Positions 56,877 to 64,000 of a stretch of 64,000 nucleotides of DNA are shown one piece after another; within the stretch, counting starts at the first letter, position 1; every line of letters begins with the position of its first letter. Origin of the DNA: Haloferula rosea (GTDB lineage: Bacteria; Verrucomicrobiota; Verrucomicrobiia; Verrucomicrobiales; Akkermansiaceae); assembly GCF_016595525.1 (NCBI RefSeq), contig NZ_JAENII010000007.1:62001-126000 (forward strand), read 5' to 3'. The translations under genes and the position numbers were made by a program. The notes under the pieces are model-generated. The model was not told the origin of the DNA and ran no database searches. It worked only from the letters and a program-made list of their open reading frames with translations.

Positions 56877-57287
56877 ACACCCCTAACGACATCGCCTTCG
56901 ACTGCCCCGGTGCAGGGAGGTTTTTACCCCTCATCCCAGCTCCAAGAGAAACCCTTTTCAAAGCCCTCTAACAGATGGAGCAACCACCCCTGTTTCCACG
57001 GGCGTTCCACGGCTCGGATTTTTTTAAATCTTGACCAAGGGAACACTTAACGCAGCTAAACCATTCGCACCCACGCAGATCTTTGCACTCATTCCATTTT
57101 GCTATTTATAAGCTCTTTGTGGTATTTTTTACGCGCAATCCGTGAGTGTCGAATTCGTCACACTCTACAAAACTTTCCCCTTCACCACTGCGACCTTCGA
57201 GGTGAGATCGCAAGTCTCCTATGCTGAGTGTGTTGTCGCACATCCTCCGCCGGAGTTCCACTCACGGCGTCCTGATTCGGCGATGAA
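56877..57287. other. Intergenic region upstream of dnaA, candidate replication origin
   Basis: 410 bases without a gene. It is AT-rich in the middle (57019-57030 and 57100-57135), as an unwinding element could be. Two tandem GTTTCCACG/GTTCCACGG sequences (56992-57012) are distant relatives of the DnaA box. GAGTGT occurs at 57144 and 57226 and, inverted, at 57160, the first pair flanking CGAATTCG. No canonical TTATCCACA is present, so this is only a candidate oriC. It must also hold the dnaA promoter. Confidence 0.35.
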
Positions 57288-58925
57288 TCAGGCTGCTTGC
57301 TTCCTCTCGTAGTTCTTCCCCGGCAGCCATCCACAAAGGAAGGTCAGAACGGCGGTGACCGGCCACGTCCAAGCGTAACAGAACAGAGACAGCACCTTGC
57401 CCTCTTCAAGCAAGTCGGCGTCAAAGGTGTGGAACACGCTGAGCCAAGTCAGGGGGACATCGACATTGCCGAGCAGCACCCAGATGTCGGGCCGGATCAG
57501 CGCCACCAGGGCAAACGAAGCCGCAGCGCCCACGATCAGGCCCGGGATACTGCCGCGACCCACCATCGCGCACACCATCAGCCCCAACAGGGGGCCGACC
57601 GTGTATGAAGTCATTCCGAACGCGAGCGGAAGAATCGGGATACCCTCCCGCGCCTCATTGAGCAACAAGGTGAACCCCGTCAGAAGCAGGCCCCAGATCA
57701 TGACCAGCACCCGGGACTTCCACACCAGGTTGAGCTTTTCCATCTCCTCATCGGTCCGGTCTTCCGGGTGATACCAGAGCGACAAGGTGGTCTGGCTGAG
57801 CGCGGCCAGGATCGAGTCCAGACTCGAAATTGAGGCCGCAAATACGCCGGCGAGCAGCAACCCGCTGACCCCGGCCGGCAGGACGGTCACAATCCACATC
57901 GGGAAAATGTAGTCGTGCTCTCCCGTCACCCGAACCTGGCTGTTCCCTATCGTGTCAGCCCCGGCCTTCACCAACTCGGCCTCTGCTTCGTTGAAAGGGT
58001 GAAGATGATAGTGAACGAAGAGGGCGGCCCCCACCATGAGCATCAGCAGCGTAAGCACCTGGCCCACGCAGCTGAACATCAGGGCCTTGCCCGCGTCCTT
58101 CGCATTCCGGCAACAGAACATGCGCTGGGCATTCAGCTGATCGACCCCAAAGGCCGTCAGATTCTGGAAAGGCACGGCAAAAATCGCCACCCAGAACGTG
58201 AACTGCAACTCCCGCTCAAACCCGAAAGTGAAGTCCATGACCCGAGTGCGCCCGAAGGAATCCGCCAAACTCCAGAACTCCCCGAAGCCACCGGGAACGC
58301 CCCCAACGATCCAGATCAGTGCGAGAACGCCCCCGAAGGCGAACAGGATGAACTGCATCACATCGGTCCAAATGACCGTCTGCATCCCCCCCATCAGCGT
58401 CCAACCGATCGCAAAGAGCCCGATGATCAGGATGCTGATTTCGATCGGGAGCCCGGTCACCACCTTCAGGGGAATGGCCGCGACAAGCACTCGGACACTC
58501 TGTCCCAGGATGCTTCCCAAGGTGAATAGGACCGTCGCGATCTTTTTCGCACCTCTACCCAAGCGGCGCCCCATGTAGTCGTAGGGACTGTAAATCTCCT
58601 GCTCGTAGTAAAGCGGCACGAGGAACTTCGCGATGAGGAAGCGGGCAAGAATCGAGCCGATCGCCCACTGCAAGTAGGAGAAATCACCATTGAGGGCGAA
58701 GAGAGTGCCCGGCACGCCGATGAAGGTGACTCCGCTGATCTCCGTAGCGATGATTGAGCCACTGACGGCTGGCCACGGCAGCGAGCGTCCGCCGAGGAAG
58801 AAATCCTTGATCGTGGACTGCTTGCCACTCATCCGATGACCTACCCACGTGCACAGCACCAGATAACCGAGCAGCACGCCCCAGTCCCATTTCGTAAAAG
58901 CACCGGCCAAGCCAACGATCTCCAT
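57288..58925 (-). CDS. Sodium:solute symporter family protein
   Basis: SSS-family importer, 545 residues from the ATG at 58925 (earlier starts add a charged segment overlapping the divergent gene). Normal length and about 13 helices. The N-terminal pattern GKQSTIKDFFLGGRSLPWPAVSGSIIATEISGVTFIGVPG is typical of SSS transporters. Solute unknown. Unlike the symporter at 28792 it has no large soluble insert. Confidence 0.9.
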   Translation of the reverse strand: MEIVGLAGAFTKWDWGVLLGYLVLCTWVGHRMSGKQSTIKDFFLGGRSLPWPAVSGSIIATEISGVTFIGVPGTLFALNGDFSYLQWAIGSILARFLIAKFLVPLYYEQEIYSPYDYMGRRLGRGAKKIATVLFTLGSILGQSVRVLVAAIPLKVVTGLPIEISILIIGLFAIGWTLMGGMQTVIWTDVMQFILFAFGGVLALIWIVGGVPGGFGEFWSLADSFGRTRVMDFTFGFERELQFTFWVAIFAVPFQNLTAFGVDQLNAQRMFCCRNAKDAGKALMFSCVGQVLTLLMLMVGAALFVHYHLHPFNEAEAELVKAGADTIGNSQVRVTGEHDYIFPMWIVTVLPAGVSGLLLAGVFAASISSLDSILAALSQTTLSLWYHPEDRTDEEMEKLNLVWKSRVLVMIWGLLLTGFTLLLNEAREGIPILPLAFGMTSYTVGPLLGLMVCAMVGRGSIPGLIVGAAASFALVALIRPDIWVLLGNVDVPLTWLSVFHTFDADLLEEGKVLSLFCYAWTWPVTAVLTFLCGWLPGKNYERKQAA

Positions 58926-59004
58926 GGCCGAAGTTAGGGAGATTGTCGGCTCAGCGTCCACGCCGGATTTGCCATCCTGTCGGATCCGCCCCACGCTCTG
59001 CCCG

Positions 59005-59250
59005 ATGAACGCATCCCAGCTCGCGGAACTTCTCCACCGCCGACTCTCCATCATCGGCGATCATGAATGGCGGGATCGCGATCCGGATGGTCAGTTTGCG
59101 GCCCTCAAGGAGGTGTCCGAAGCAATCGACCGCTGGCACCGCGAACACCGGCATGAAATCGACGCCCGCCTTGATCATTTTCTGACAGGCGCTTCCTACG
59201 AAAAGGCGCTTCGCTACGTAGAATCCGAAGGTTCTTGGCGAGGCCACTGA
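59005..59250 (+). CDS. Small conserved-looking protein, unknown function
   Basis: 81 residues from the ATG at 59005, helix-rich and charged, no cysteine and no signal. No family recognised. The frame opens at 58924 but that overlaps the symporter start. Same strand as kdsB, 70 bases upstream of it. Confidence 0.55.
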   Translation: MNASQLAELLHRRLSIIGDHEWRDRDPDGQFAALKEVSEAIDRWHREHRHEIDARLDHFLTGASYEKALRYVESEGSWRGH

Positions 59251-59320
59251 CTTTCTGCCAAACGCGGGGATCCACTCTTGCTCATGGCTCTGCAGGGCCC
59301 TTAGTCTGCCGCCAAGCACA

Positions 59321-60082
59321 GTGAGTTCCAACCCCAGCGGCATCCACATCACCGGTATTCTCCCAGCGCGCTGGGGGTCTTCACGCTTCCCCGGGAAGCC
59401 CCTGCATGAGATCGCGGGAAAGGCGCTCATTCATCACGTGTGGGATCGCTGCCAGCAATGCAAGATGCTTGATGACGTGTGGGTTGCGACCGACGACCCG
59501 CGCATTGAGGAGGCTGTCCGAGCCTTCGGTGGCAAGGCGATCATGACTTCAGACAGCCATCCAACTGGAACCGACCGACTGGCGGAAGCCATCGAAAAAC
59601 TTCCTGCCACCACACACGTCGTCAATATCCAGGGGGACGAACCCCTGATCGACCCAGCATTGATCGACGAGTTGGCCACCCTGATGACGGTCGAGCCCGA
59701 GCTCGACATGGCCACCGCGGCCAATCCTCTCGACCCCTCGGATCCAGCGGTCGGCGACCCGAATGTGGTCAAGGTCGTCACCGCCATCGACGGCCGGGCA
59801 CTCTACTTTTCCCGCTCGCCCCTTCCGTATTTCCGCAACCAGGTCGCCGGACTTCCGGTCTACCGACACAAGGGCATCTACGCCTACCGCCGCGGATTCA
59901 TCCAACAGTTCGTGGCTTGGCCTCCATCACTGCTTGAGCAAGCCGAGTCCCTCGAACAGCTGCGCGCTCTGGAAAACGGAGCCTCCATCAAGGTCATCCC
60001 GACCCACGATACCGCACCAGGCGTCGACACCCCCGAGCAAGCCCTCGAAGTCGAGCGCATCCTTCTTTCCACCTCATCCTGA
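59321..60082 (+). CDS. kdsB: 3-deoxy-manno-octulosonate cytidylyltransferase
   Basis: Activates Kdo with CTP for lipopolysaccharide synthesis, evidence for a Gram-negative envelope. 253 residues starting with GTG at 59321. Motifs [16 protein letters not shown] and [12 protein letters not shown] are intact. pyrG, which makes CTP, follows by 17 bases, a meaningful pair. Confidence 0.95.
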   Translation: MSSNPSGIHITGILPARWGSSRFPGKPLHEIAGKALIHHVWDRCQQCKMLDDVWVATDDPRIEEAVRAFGGKAIMTSDSHPTGTDRLAEAIEKLPATTHVVNIQGDEPLIDPALIDELATLMTVEPELDMATAANPLDPSDPAVGDPNVVKVVTAIDGRALYFSRSPLPYFRNQVAGLPVYRHKGIYAYRRGFIQQFVAWPPSLLEQAESLEQLRALENGASIKVIPTHDTAPGVDTPEQALEVERILLSTSS

Positions 60083-60099
60083 TCACCTCTTCACGCTGC

Positions 60100-61713
60100 A
60101 TGAAATATATCTTTGTTACCGGAGGCGTTGTCTCCTCCTTGGGCAAGGGACTTGCCGCCGCATCCATCGGCACACTTCTCGAACACCGCGGCCTGAAGGT
60201 CCTGATGCAGAAGTTCGACCCCTACCTCAATGTCGACCCGGGCACCATGTCGCCCTTCCAGCACGGTGAGGTCTACGTCCTCGACGACGGTGCGGAAACC
60301 GACCTCGATCTCGGACACTACGAACGCTTCACGTCGGGAGTTCTCTCGAAGATGAACAACCTGACCTCGGGACAGGTTTTTGACTCGGTCATCAAGAAGG
60401 AGCGCCGTGGCGAATACCTCGGGAAGACCGTGCAGTTCATTCCCCACGTGACCGATGAGATCAAGGACCGGCTGCGTAGCGTCACGGCCGACAATCCGGA
60501 CGTTGATGTCCTCATCACCGAAATCGGTGGAACCGTGGGCGACATGGAAGGCCTCCTCTTCCTCGAAGCACTCAGGCAGTATGCGCTGGAAGTCGGGAAG
60601 GAAAACGTCTGTTTCATCCACGTGACCCTCCTCCCCTTCATCAAGGCTGCCGGAGAGATCAAAACCAAGCCCACCCAGCAGTCGGTCGCCAAGCTCCGTG
60701 AGATCGGCATCCAGCCCGACATCATCATCTGCCGCACGGAGGCGGATCTGGATGAGGACAACCGGCGCAAGATCGCCATGTTCTGCAACGTGGAGCGAAA
60801 GAACGTCGTCGCCTTCCGCGATGTCGACCACACGATCTACGAATGCCCGCTCGATCTCCGTCGTGACAAGATCGACCGCCTGGTCGTCGACAAGATCGGC
60901 CTTGGACACACACCATCGCCAGCGATCGAAGATTGGGAGCGCTTCGTGCAGAAGGTCATCCATCCGAAGCACAAGGTCACCATTTCCGTGGTCGGCAAGT
61001 ACATCGAACTGCAGGACGCCTACAAGTCGATCTACGAGTCACTGATCCACGCCGGTGCCCATCACGATACCAAGGTCAACATCGTCCGTGTCGAAGCCGA
61101 GGCCATTGAGGATCACGGAGCAGCAAGTGCCATTGGCGACGTCGATGGCATCCTTGTCCCCGGTGGCTTCGGTGACCGCGGCACCGAAGGCAAGATCCTC
61201 GCCGCTCGCTACGCACGCGAGTCCGATATCCCCTACTTCGGCATTTGCCTCGGCATGCAGATCGCGACCATTGAGTTCGCGCGCAATGTCTGCAAGCTGC
61301 GCGATGCGAATTCGACCGAGTTCGACAAGGAAACCCCCTATCCGGTCATCTGCCTGCAGGAGGAACAAAAGGGCGTCGAAGACATGGGAGCGACGATGCG
61401 CCTCGGTGCGTGTGAAAGCATTCTCTTCGCTGGCACCCGGGCGTCGGATCTCTACGGAGGTGCTGCCACGATTCACGAGCGCCATCGCCACCGATACGAA
61501 TTCAACTCCGACTTCCAGGATCGACTGCAGGAAGCAGGCTTGGTCATCTCATCAGTCTCCGCCGACGAGGGGCTCGTTGAGATCATCGAGATCCCCGATC
61601 ACCCCTTCTACCTCGCCGCCCAGTTCCACCCCGAGTTTCAGTCAAAACCGAACAAGGCGCATCCCCTCTTCTCCGGATTCATCAAGGCCGCCCTCGAACA
61701 CTCCAACCTCTGA
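60100..61713 (+). CDS. pyrG: CTP synthase
   Basis: Converts UTP to CTP with glutamine. 537 residues. The synthetase domain opens with [17 protein letters not shown]; the glutaminase domain has [10 protein letters not shown] (Cys) and [12 protein letters not shown] (His, Glu). Same operon as kdsB. Confidence 0.97.
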   Translation: MKYIFVTGGVVSSLGKGLAAASIGTLLEHRGLKVLMQKFDPYLNVDPGTMSPFQHGEVYVLDDGAETDLDLGHYERFTSGVLSKMNNLTSGQVFDSVIKKERRGEYLGKTVQFIPHVTDEIKDRLRSVTADNPDVDVLITEIGGTVGDMEGLLFLEALRQYALEVGKENVCFIHVTLLPFIKAAGEIKTKPTQQSVAKLREIGIQPDIIICRTEADLDEDNRRKIAMFCNVERKNVVAFRDVDHTIYECPLDLRRDKIDRLVVDKIGLGHTPSPAIEDWERFVQKVIHPKHKVTISVVGKYIELQDAYKSIYESLIHAGAHHDTKVNIVRVEAEAIEDHGAASAIGDVDGILVPGGFGDRGTEGKILAARYARESDIPYFGICLGMQIATIEFARNVCKLRDANSTEFDKETPYPVICLQEEQKGVEDMGATMRLGACESILFAGTRASDLYGGAATIHERHRHRYEFNSDFQDRLQEAGLVISSVSADEGLVEIIEIPDHPFYLAAQFHPEFQSKPNKAHPLFSGFIKAALEHSNL

Positions 61714-61729
61714 ACCCAGCATCCCGCTC

Positions 61730-62278
61730 ATGAAAGTCCTCCTCATTCCCGCACTCACCGCCATCACCACCTTGCTTCTCACCGCCTGTGGGAATCGAGT
61801 CGACATGCCTTCCGGCAAATCCAAGGGATACACCTCGGCACGACTGGTTCAGACGGACAAGAAGCCTGATTTCGCCGACGTTGACGCTTCGACCAACCGC
61901 ATGATCCAGAAGGCTCTGGCTGACACCTTCCGCGCCAACGGACTTCAAGTGAAGACAAGCGATGCCGACCTCGTCGTCGGCTACCTGCTGCTGATCCAGG
62001 ACAACGCTTCGACGCTCCTGATCGATGACTACTTCGGCTACGGCAGGGACGCCGAGCACATCGCCGATGTGGCTCACGTTCGTGGTGTCGTGGAAAATCA
62101 GCGCCCCGATCAGTTCGAGCGTGGAGCCATCGTAGTCGATGTCATGGACGCCAAAACCAACAAGTTGGTGTACCGCAATTTTGCGAAGCGCGACATCCAC
62201 AAAGGGCTCTCGGACTCGGTTCGCCAACAGCGGATTCAAGAGGCCGTCAACGAGACCATGCAGAAGTTTTTCCGCTGA
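61730..62278 (+). CDS. Predicted lipoprotein, DUF4136-like
   Basis: 182 residues from the ATG at 61730. Lipobox LLTAC at residues 16-20. The following ADLVVGYLLLIQDN and IVVDVMDAKTNKLVYR pattern resembles DUF4136 lipoproteins; assignment is tentative. 16 bases after pyrG, so probably in the same transcript. Role unknown. Confidence 0.75.
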   Translation: MKVLLIPALTAITTLLLTACGNRVDMPSGKSKGYTSARLVQTDKKPDFADVDASTNRMIQKALADTFRANGLQVKTSDADLVVGYLLLIQDNASTLLIDDYFGYGRDAEHIADVAHVRGVVENQRPDQFERGAIVVDVMDAKTNKLVYRNFAKRDIHKGLSDSVRQQRIQEAVNETMQKFFR

Positions 62279-62385
62279 GTCGGCGCCTGAGGAAGCCCGC
62301 ACGGTTCTCCTTGCCAATTCACAACCGGGGCGATAACACTCCGGCCCGCCGACGCCAGCGTTGGCACCCCATCCTGATTCTTTCA

Positions 62386-62460
62386 GGACCCGTAGTTCAA
62401 TGGATAGAATAGCGGTCTCCGAAGCCGTTGATACAGGTTCGACTCCTGTCGGGTCCACCA
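62386..62460 (+). tRNA. tRNA-Arg(CCG), CCA encoded
   Basis: Cloverleaf: acceptor GGACCCG/CGGGTCC, anticodon loop CTCCGAA, T-arm ACAGG-TTCGACT-CCTGT. Anticodon CCG, reading CGG arginine codons. CCA in the DNA. Confidence 0.95.
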
Positions 62461-62724
62461 GGATGGAAGTATCTCCGGGGTCTGTCGACCGATGGTCCCT
62501 CCCATCTCGTCAGGATTTCCCGCAGTCCCTTCGATGCTCTGGAAAGGGAGTCCACCTGAGCATGCGCCCAATTCCCCGCCGCTGAATCCCGACACGGGCC
62601 CGGAAAGCAAAACCCCACGCAACAGCGCCTGGGCACGCAGCTTCTCTCCAAGACAATCCCACTCGGGACGATGTCGTCGAGTGCCGGACACACGATGGTG
62701 GTTTCTGGCTCTCTGTTGCGGGAA

Positions 62725-62799
62725 TGGTGGGCGGTACTGGGTTCGAACCAGTGACCCCATCGGTGTGAACGATGTGCTCTACCACTGAGCTAACCGCCC
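62725..62799 (-). tRNA. tRNA-Val(CAC), CCA encoded
   Basis: Minus-strand cloverleaf: acceptor GGGCGGT/ACCGCCC, D-stem GCTC/GAGC, anticodon stem CATCG/CGATG around TTCACAC. Anticodon CAC, reading GTG valine codons. CCA in the DNA. The 264 bases between it and tRNA-Arg hold no gene I can identify. Confidence 0.95.
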
Positions 62800-62869
62800 C
62801 TGTCCCTTGCAGGCGAGGGCGATGGGATAAGGCACCGACCAAGCCTTGGCAAGCATTTTGGGAACTCCT

Positions 62870-64000
62870 CTAGAACTCGACGATCGACCCCAGTTCCGCC
62901 ACCGAAACATCACCCTTGTGATCCTTCCTCAGGGCATCACGCAGGGCAAGAGATCGATCCTCCTCCCCATGCACCAGCCACACCTTGGAGCGGGAGCCCG
63001 TCATGGCTTGGAAGTAGTCCATCAACTCCGAGTGATCGGCATGACCGGAGAACGAGTCGATCGCCTCGACACTCGCACGAACCGCATGTCGCTTACCGAA
63101 GATATTCACCTCCTTGCGTCCGTCCCGGATGAACCGGCCCAAAGTGTTCTCCGCACAATACCCCACGAAAAACACCGTGTTGTGCGGGTCTCCAATGCCC
63201 GACTTCAAGTGGTGCCGAATCCGTCCCGCCTCACACATGCCTGAAGCAGAAATGATGATACACGGTCCCTCGAATTGGTTGAGCTTCTTCGACTCCACAA
63301 CCGACCGCACCAGCTTCAACCCCTCGAAGTGAAATGGATCCTTCTTGTCCTCGAAAAGGAAGGAATACACATCCTCGTTGAAGCATTCGGGGTGAAGGCG
63401 AAATATCTCGGTGGCTCCCACCGCCAAGGGACTGTCGACGATCACAGGCACCTGCGGGATCTTCTTCTCGTGGAAAAGGCGATGCAGCACGTAGATAAGC
63501 TGCTGCGTCCGCTCGACCGCAAAGGCCGGGATCAACACTTTGCCTCCCCGTGCCAGAGACCGTTCAAGAACCTCCGCCACCGCTTCGTCGGCTCCAGTGG
63601 GAAGCTCGTGCTCGCGACCGCCATAGGTCGATTCCATGAGGAGGAAATCCACATCCTGAACAGCCACCGGGTCGCGCAGGACATCATTCCCCCCTCGACC
63701 AATGTCACCCGAAAAGAGGAAGCGCTTCCGCTTTCCACCATCCTCGCGATCCTCGACCTCGAGAAGAACCTGCGCCGCCCCGAGGATGTGACCAGCGTCA
63801 TAAAACCTGAGCGTCACCCCGTCGGCAATCAACATCGGGCGTTCGTAACCAACGGTCACGAACTGCCGGAGGCAACGCTCCGCGTCTTCCTTCCGATACA
63901 GCGGCTCAACGGGTGACTCACCATCCTTCGCCCGCTGTTTGTTCAACCACTCAACATCCTGCTCCTGAATGTGGGCACTGTCCGCAAGCATGATGGTGCA
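62870..64000 (-). CDS. MBL-fold beta-CASP ribonuclease/RNA-processing hydrolase (N-terminus outside window)
   Basis: Metallo-beta-lactamase-fold nuclease of the CPSF-like group, acting on RNA. About 376 codons are visible, the frame open to the right edge. Motifs YDAGHILGAAQVLLE, LLMESTYGGREH, the beta-CASP segment and SFSGHADHSEL near the C-terminus mark the C-terminal part of the active site. The HxHxDH motif is in the missing N-terminus. Full-length family members have about 450 residues. Confidence 0.9.
   Translation of the reverse strand, partial: CTIMLADSAHIQEQDVEWLNKQRAKDGESPVEPLYRKEDAERCLRQFVTVGYERPMLIADGVTLRFYDAGHILGAAQVLLEVEDREDGGKRKRFLFSGDIGRGGNDVLRDPVAVQDVDFLLMESTYGGREHELPTGADEAVAEVLERSLARGGKVLIPAFAVERTQQLIYVLHRLFHEKKIPQVPVIVDSPLAVGATEIFRLHPECFNEDVYSFLFEDKKDPFHFEGLKLVRSVVESKKLNQFEGPCIIISASGMCEAGRIRHHLKSGIGDPHNTVFFVGYCAENTLGRFIRDGRKEVNIFGKRHAVRASVEAIDSFSGHADHSELMDYFQAMTGSRSKVWLVHGEEDRSLALRDALRKDHKGDVSVAELGSIVEF

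Noticed and set aside
57271-57292. Hairpin CCTGATTC / GAATCAGG over the symporter stop
   Set aside because: The stem is 8 bp, but it overlaps the stop codon and no T-run follows, so it is not convincing as a terminator.
1-64000. Prophage, transposon, CRISPR or defence island
   Set aside because: No transposase, integrase, phage structural gene, direct-repeat array or restriction gene was seen; the content is housekeeping throughout.

Overview
The window reads as a core-genome segment of a GC-rich, Gram-negative bacterium, most plausibly a member of the Verrucomicrobiota. That placement is inferred from overall gene character: a rod-shape operon, a secreted squalene-cyclase-fold protein, an NPYAAP-type membrane protein, sodium-solute symporters and weak Shine-Dalgarno signals. 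No rRNA is present to settle it. kdsB (LPS Kdo activation), lipoprotein signals and MreBCD support a rod with an outer membrane. I see no phage, transposon, CRISPR array or classical defence island.

Layout. 1-5855 (minus): rod-shape operon mreB-mreC-mreD-mrdA(PBP2)-rng, the last gene cut by the window edge. 6070-9862: parA divergent from a SWIM/SNF2 helicase. 10143-11925: a secreted protein of unknown function and an alpha/beta hydrolase. 12109-17547: gltB and efp. 17626-27142: a respiratory complex I operon nuoG-H-I-J-K-L-M-N, preceded by a perfect palindrome that matches a Rex redox-repressor operator. 27165-36224: trpD, a symporter with a large soluble insert, a thioredoxin-fold protein, an SRPBCC protein, a GGCT-membrane fusion, obgE, a MATE exporter and yqgE. 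36241-43818: yraN/rnhB, a CAP lipoprotein, tRNA-Thr, yjbQ, a 2-oxoacid dehydrogenase E1alpha-E1beta-E2 operon, a sugar nucleotidyltransferase and a SpoU methyltransferase.

43819-44147 is a gene-free stretch whose ends can pair into a closing stem, so it may hold a structured RNA. 44148-50262: proBA, hisI, rplS with a clear terminator, then three exported or membrane-anchored proteins ending in the squalene-cyclase-fold protein. 50259-54100: a lipoprotein phosphoesterase, a CDP-alcohol phosphatidyltransferase, der and an orphan oppD. 54165-57287: dnaN and dnaA with an AT-rich upstream gap that is a candidate replication origin. 57288-64000: a second symporter, a small protein, kdsB, pyrG, a lipoprotein, tRNA-Arg, tRNA-Val and a partial beta-CASP nuclease.

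The observations most worth following are the Rex-type operator in front of nuoG, the EF-P with Pro-Pro-Arg at the modification loop, the GGCT-membrane fusion, the symporter with a roughly 150-residue insert, and the three-gene exported cluster at 47387-50262. None of these on its own proves a new system.
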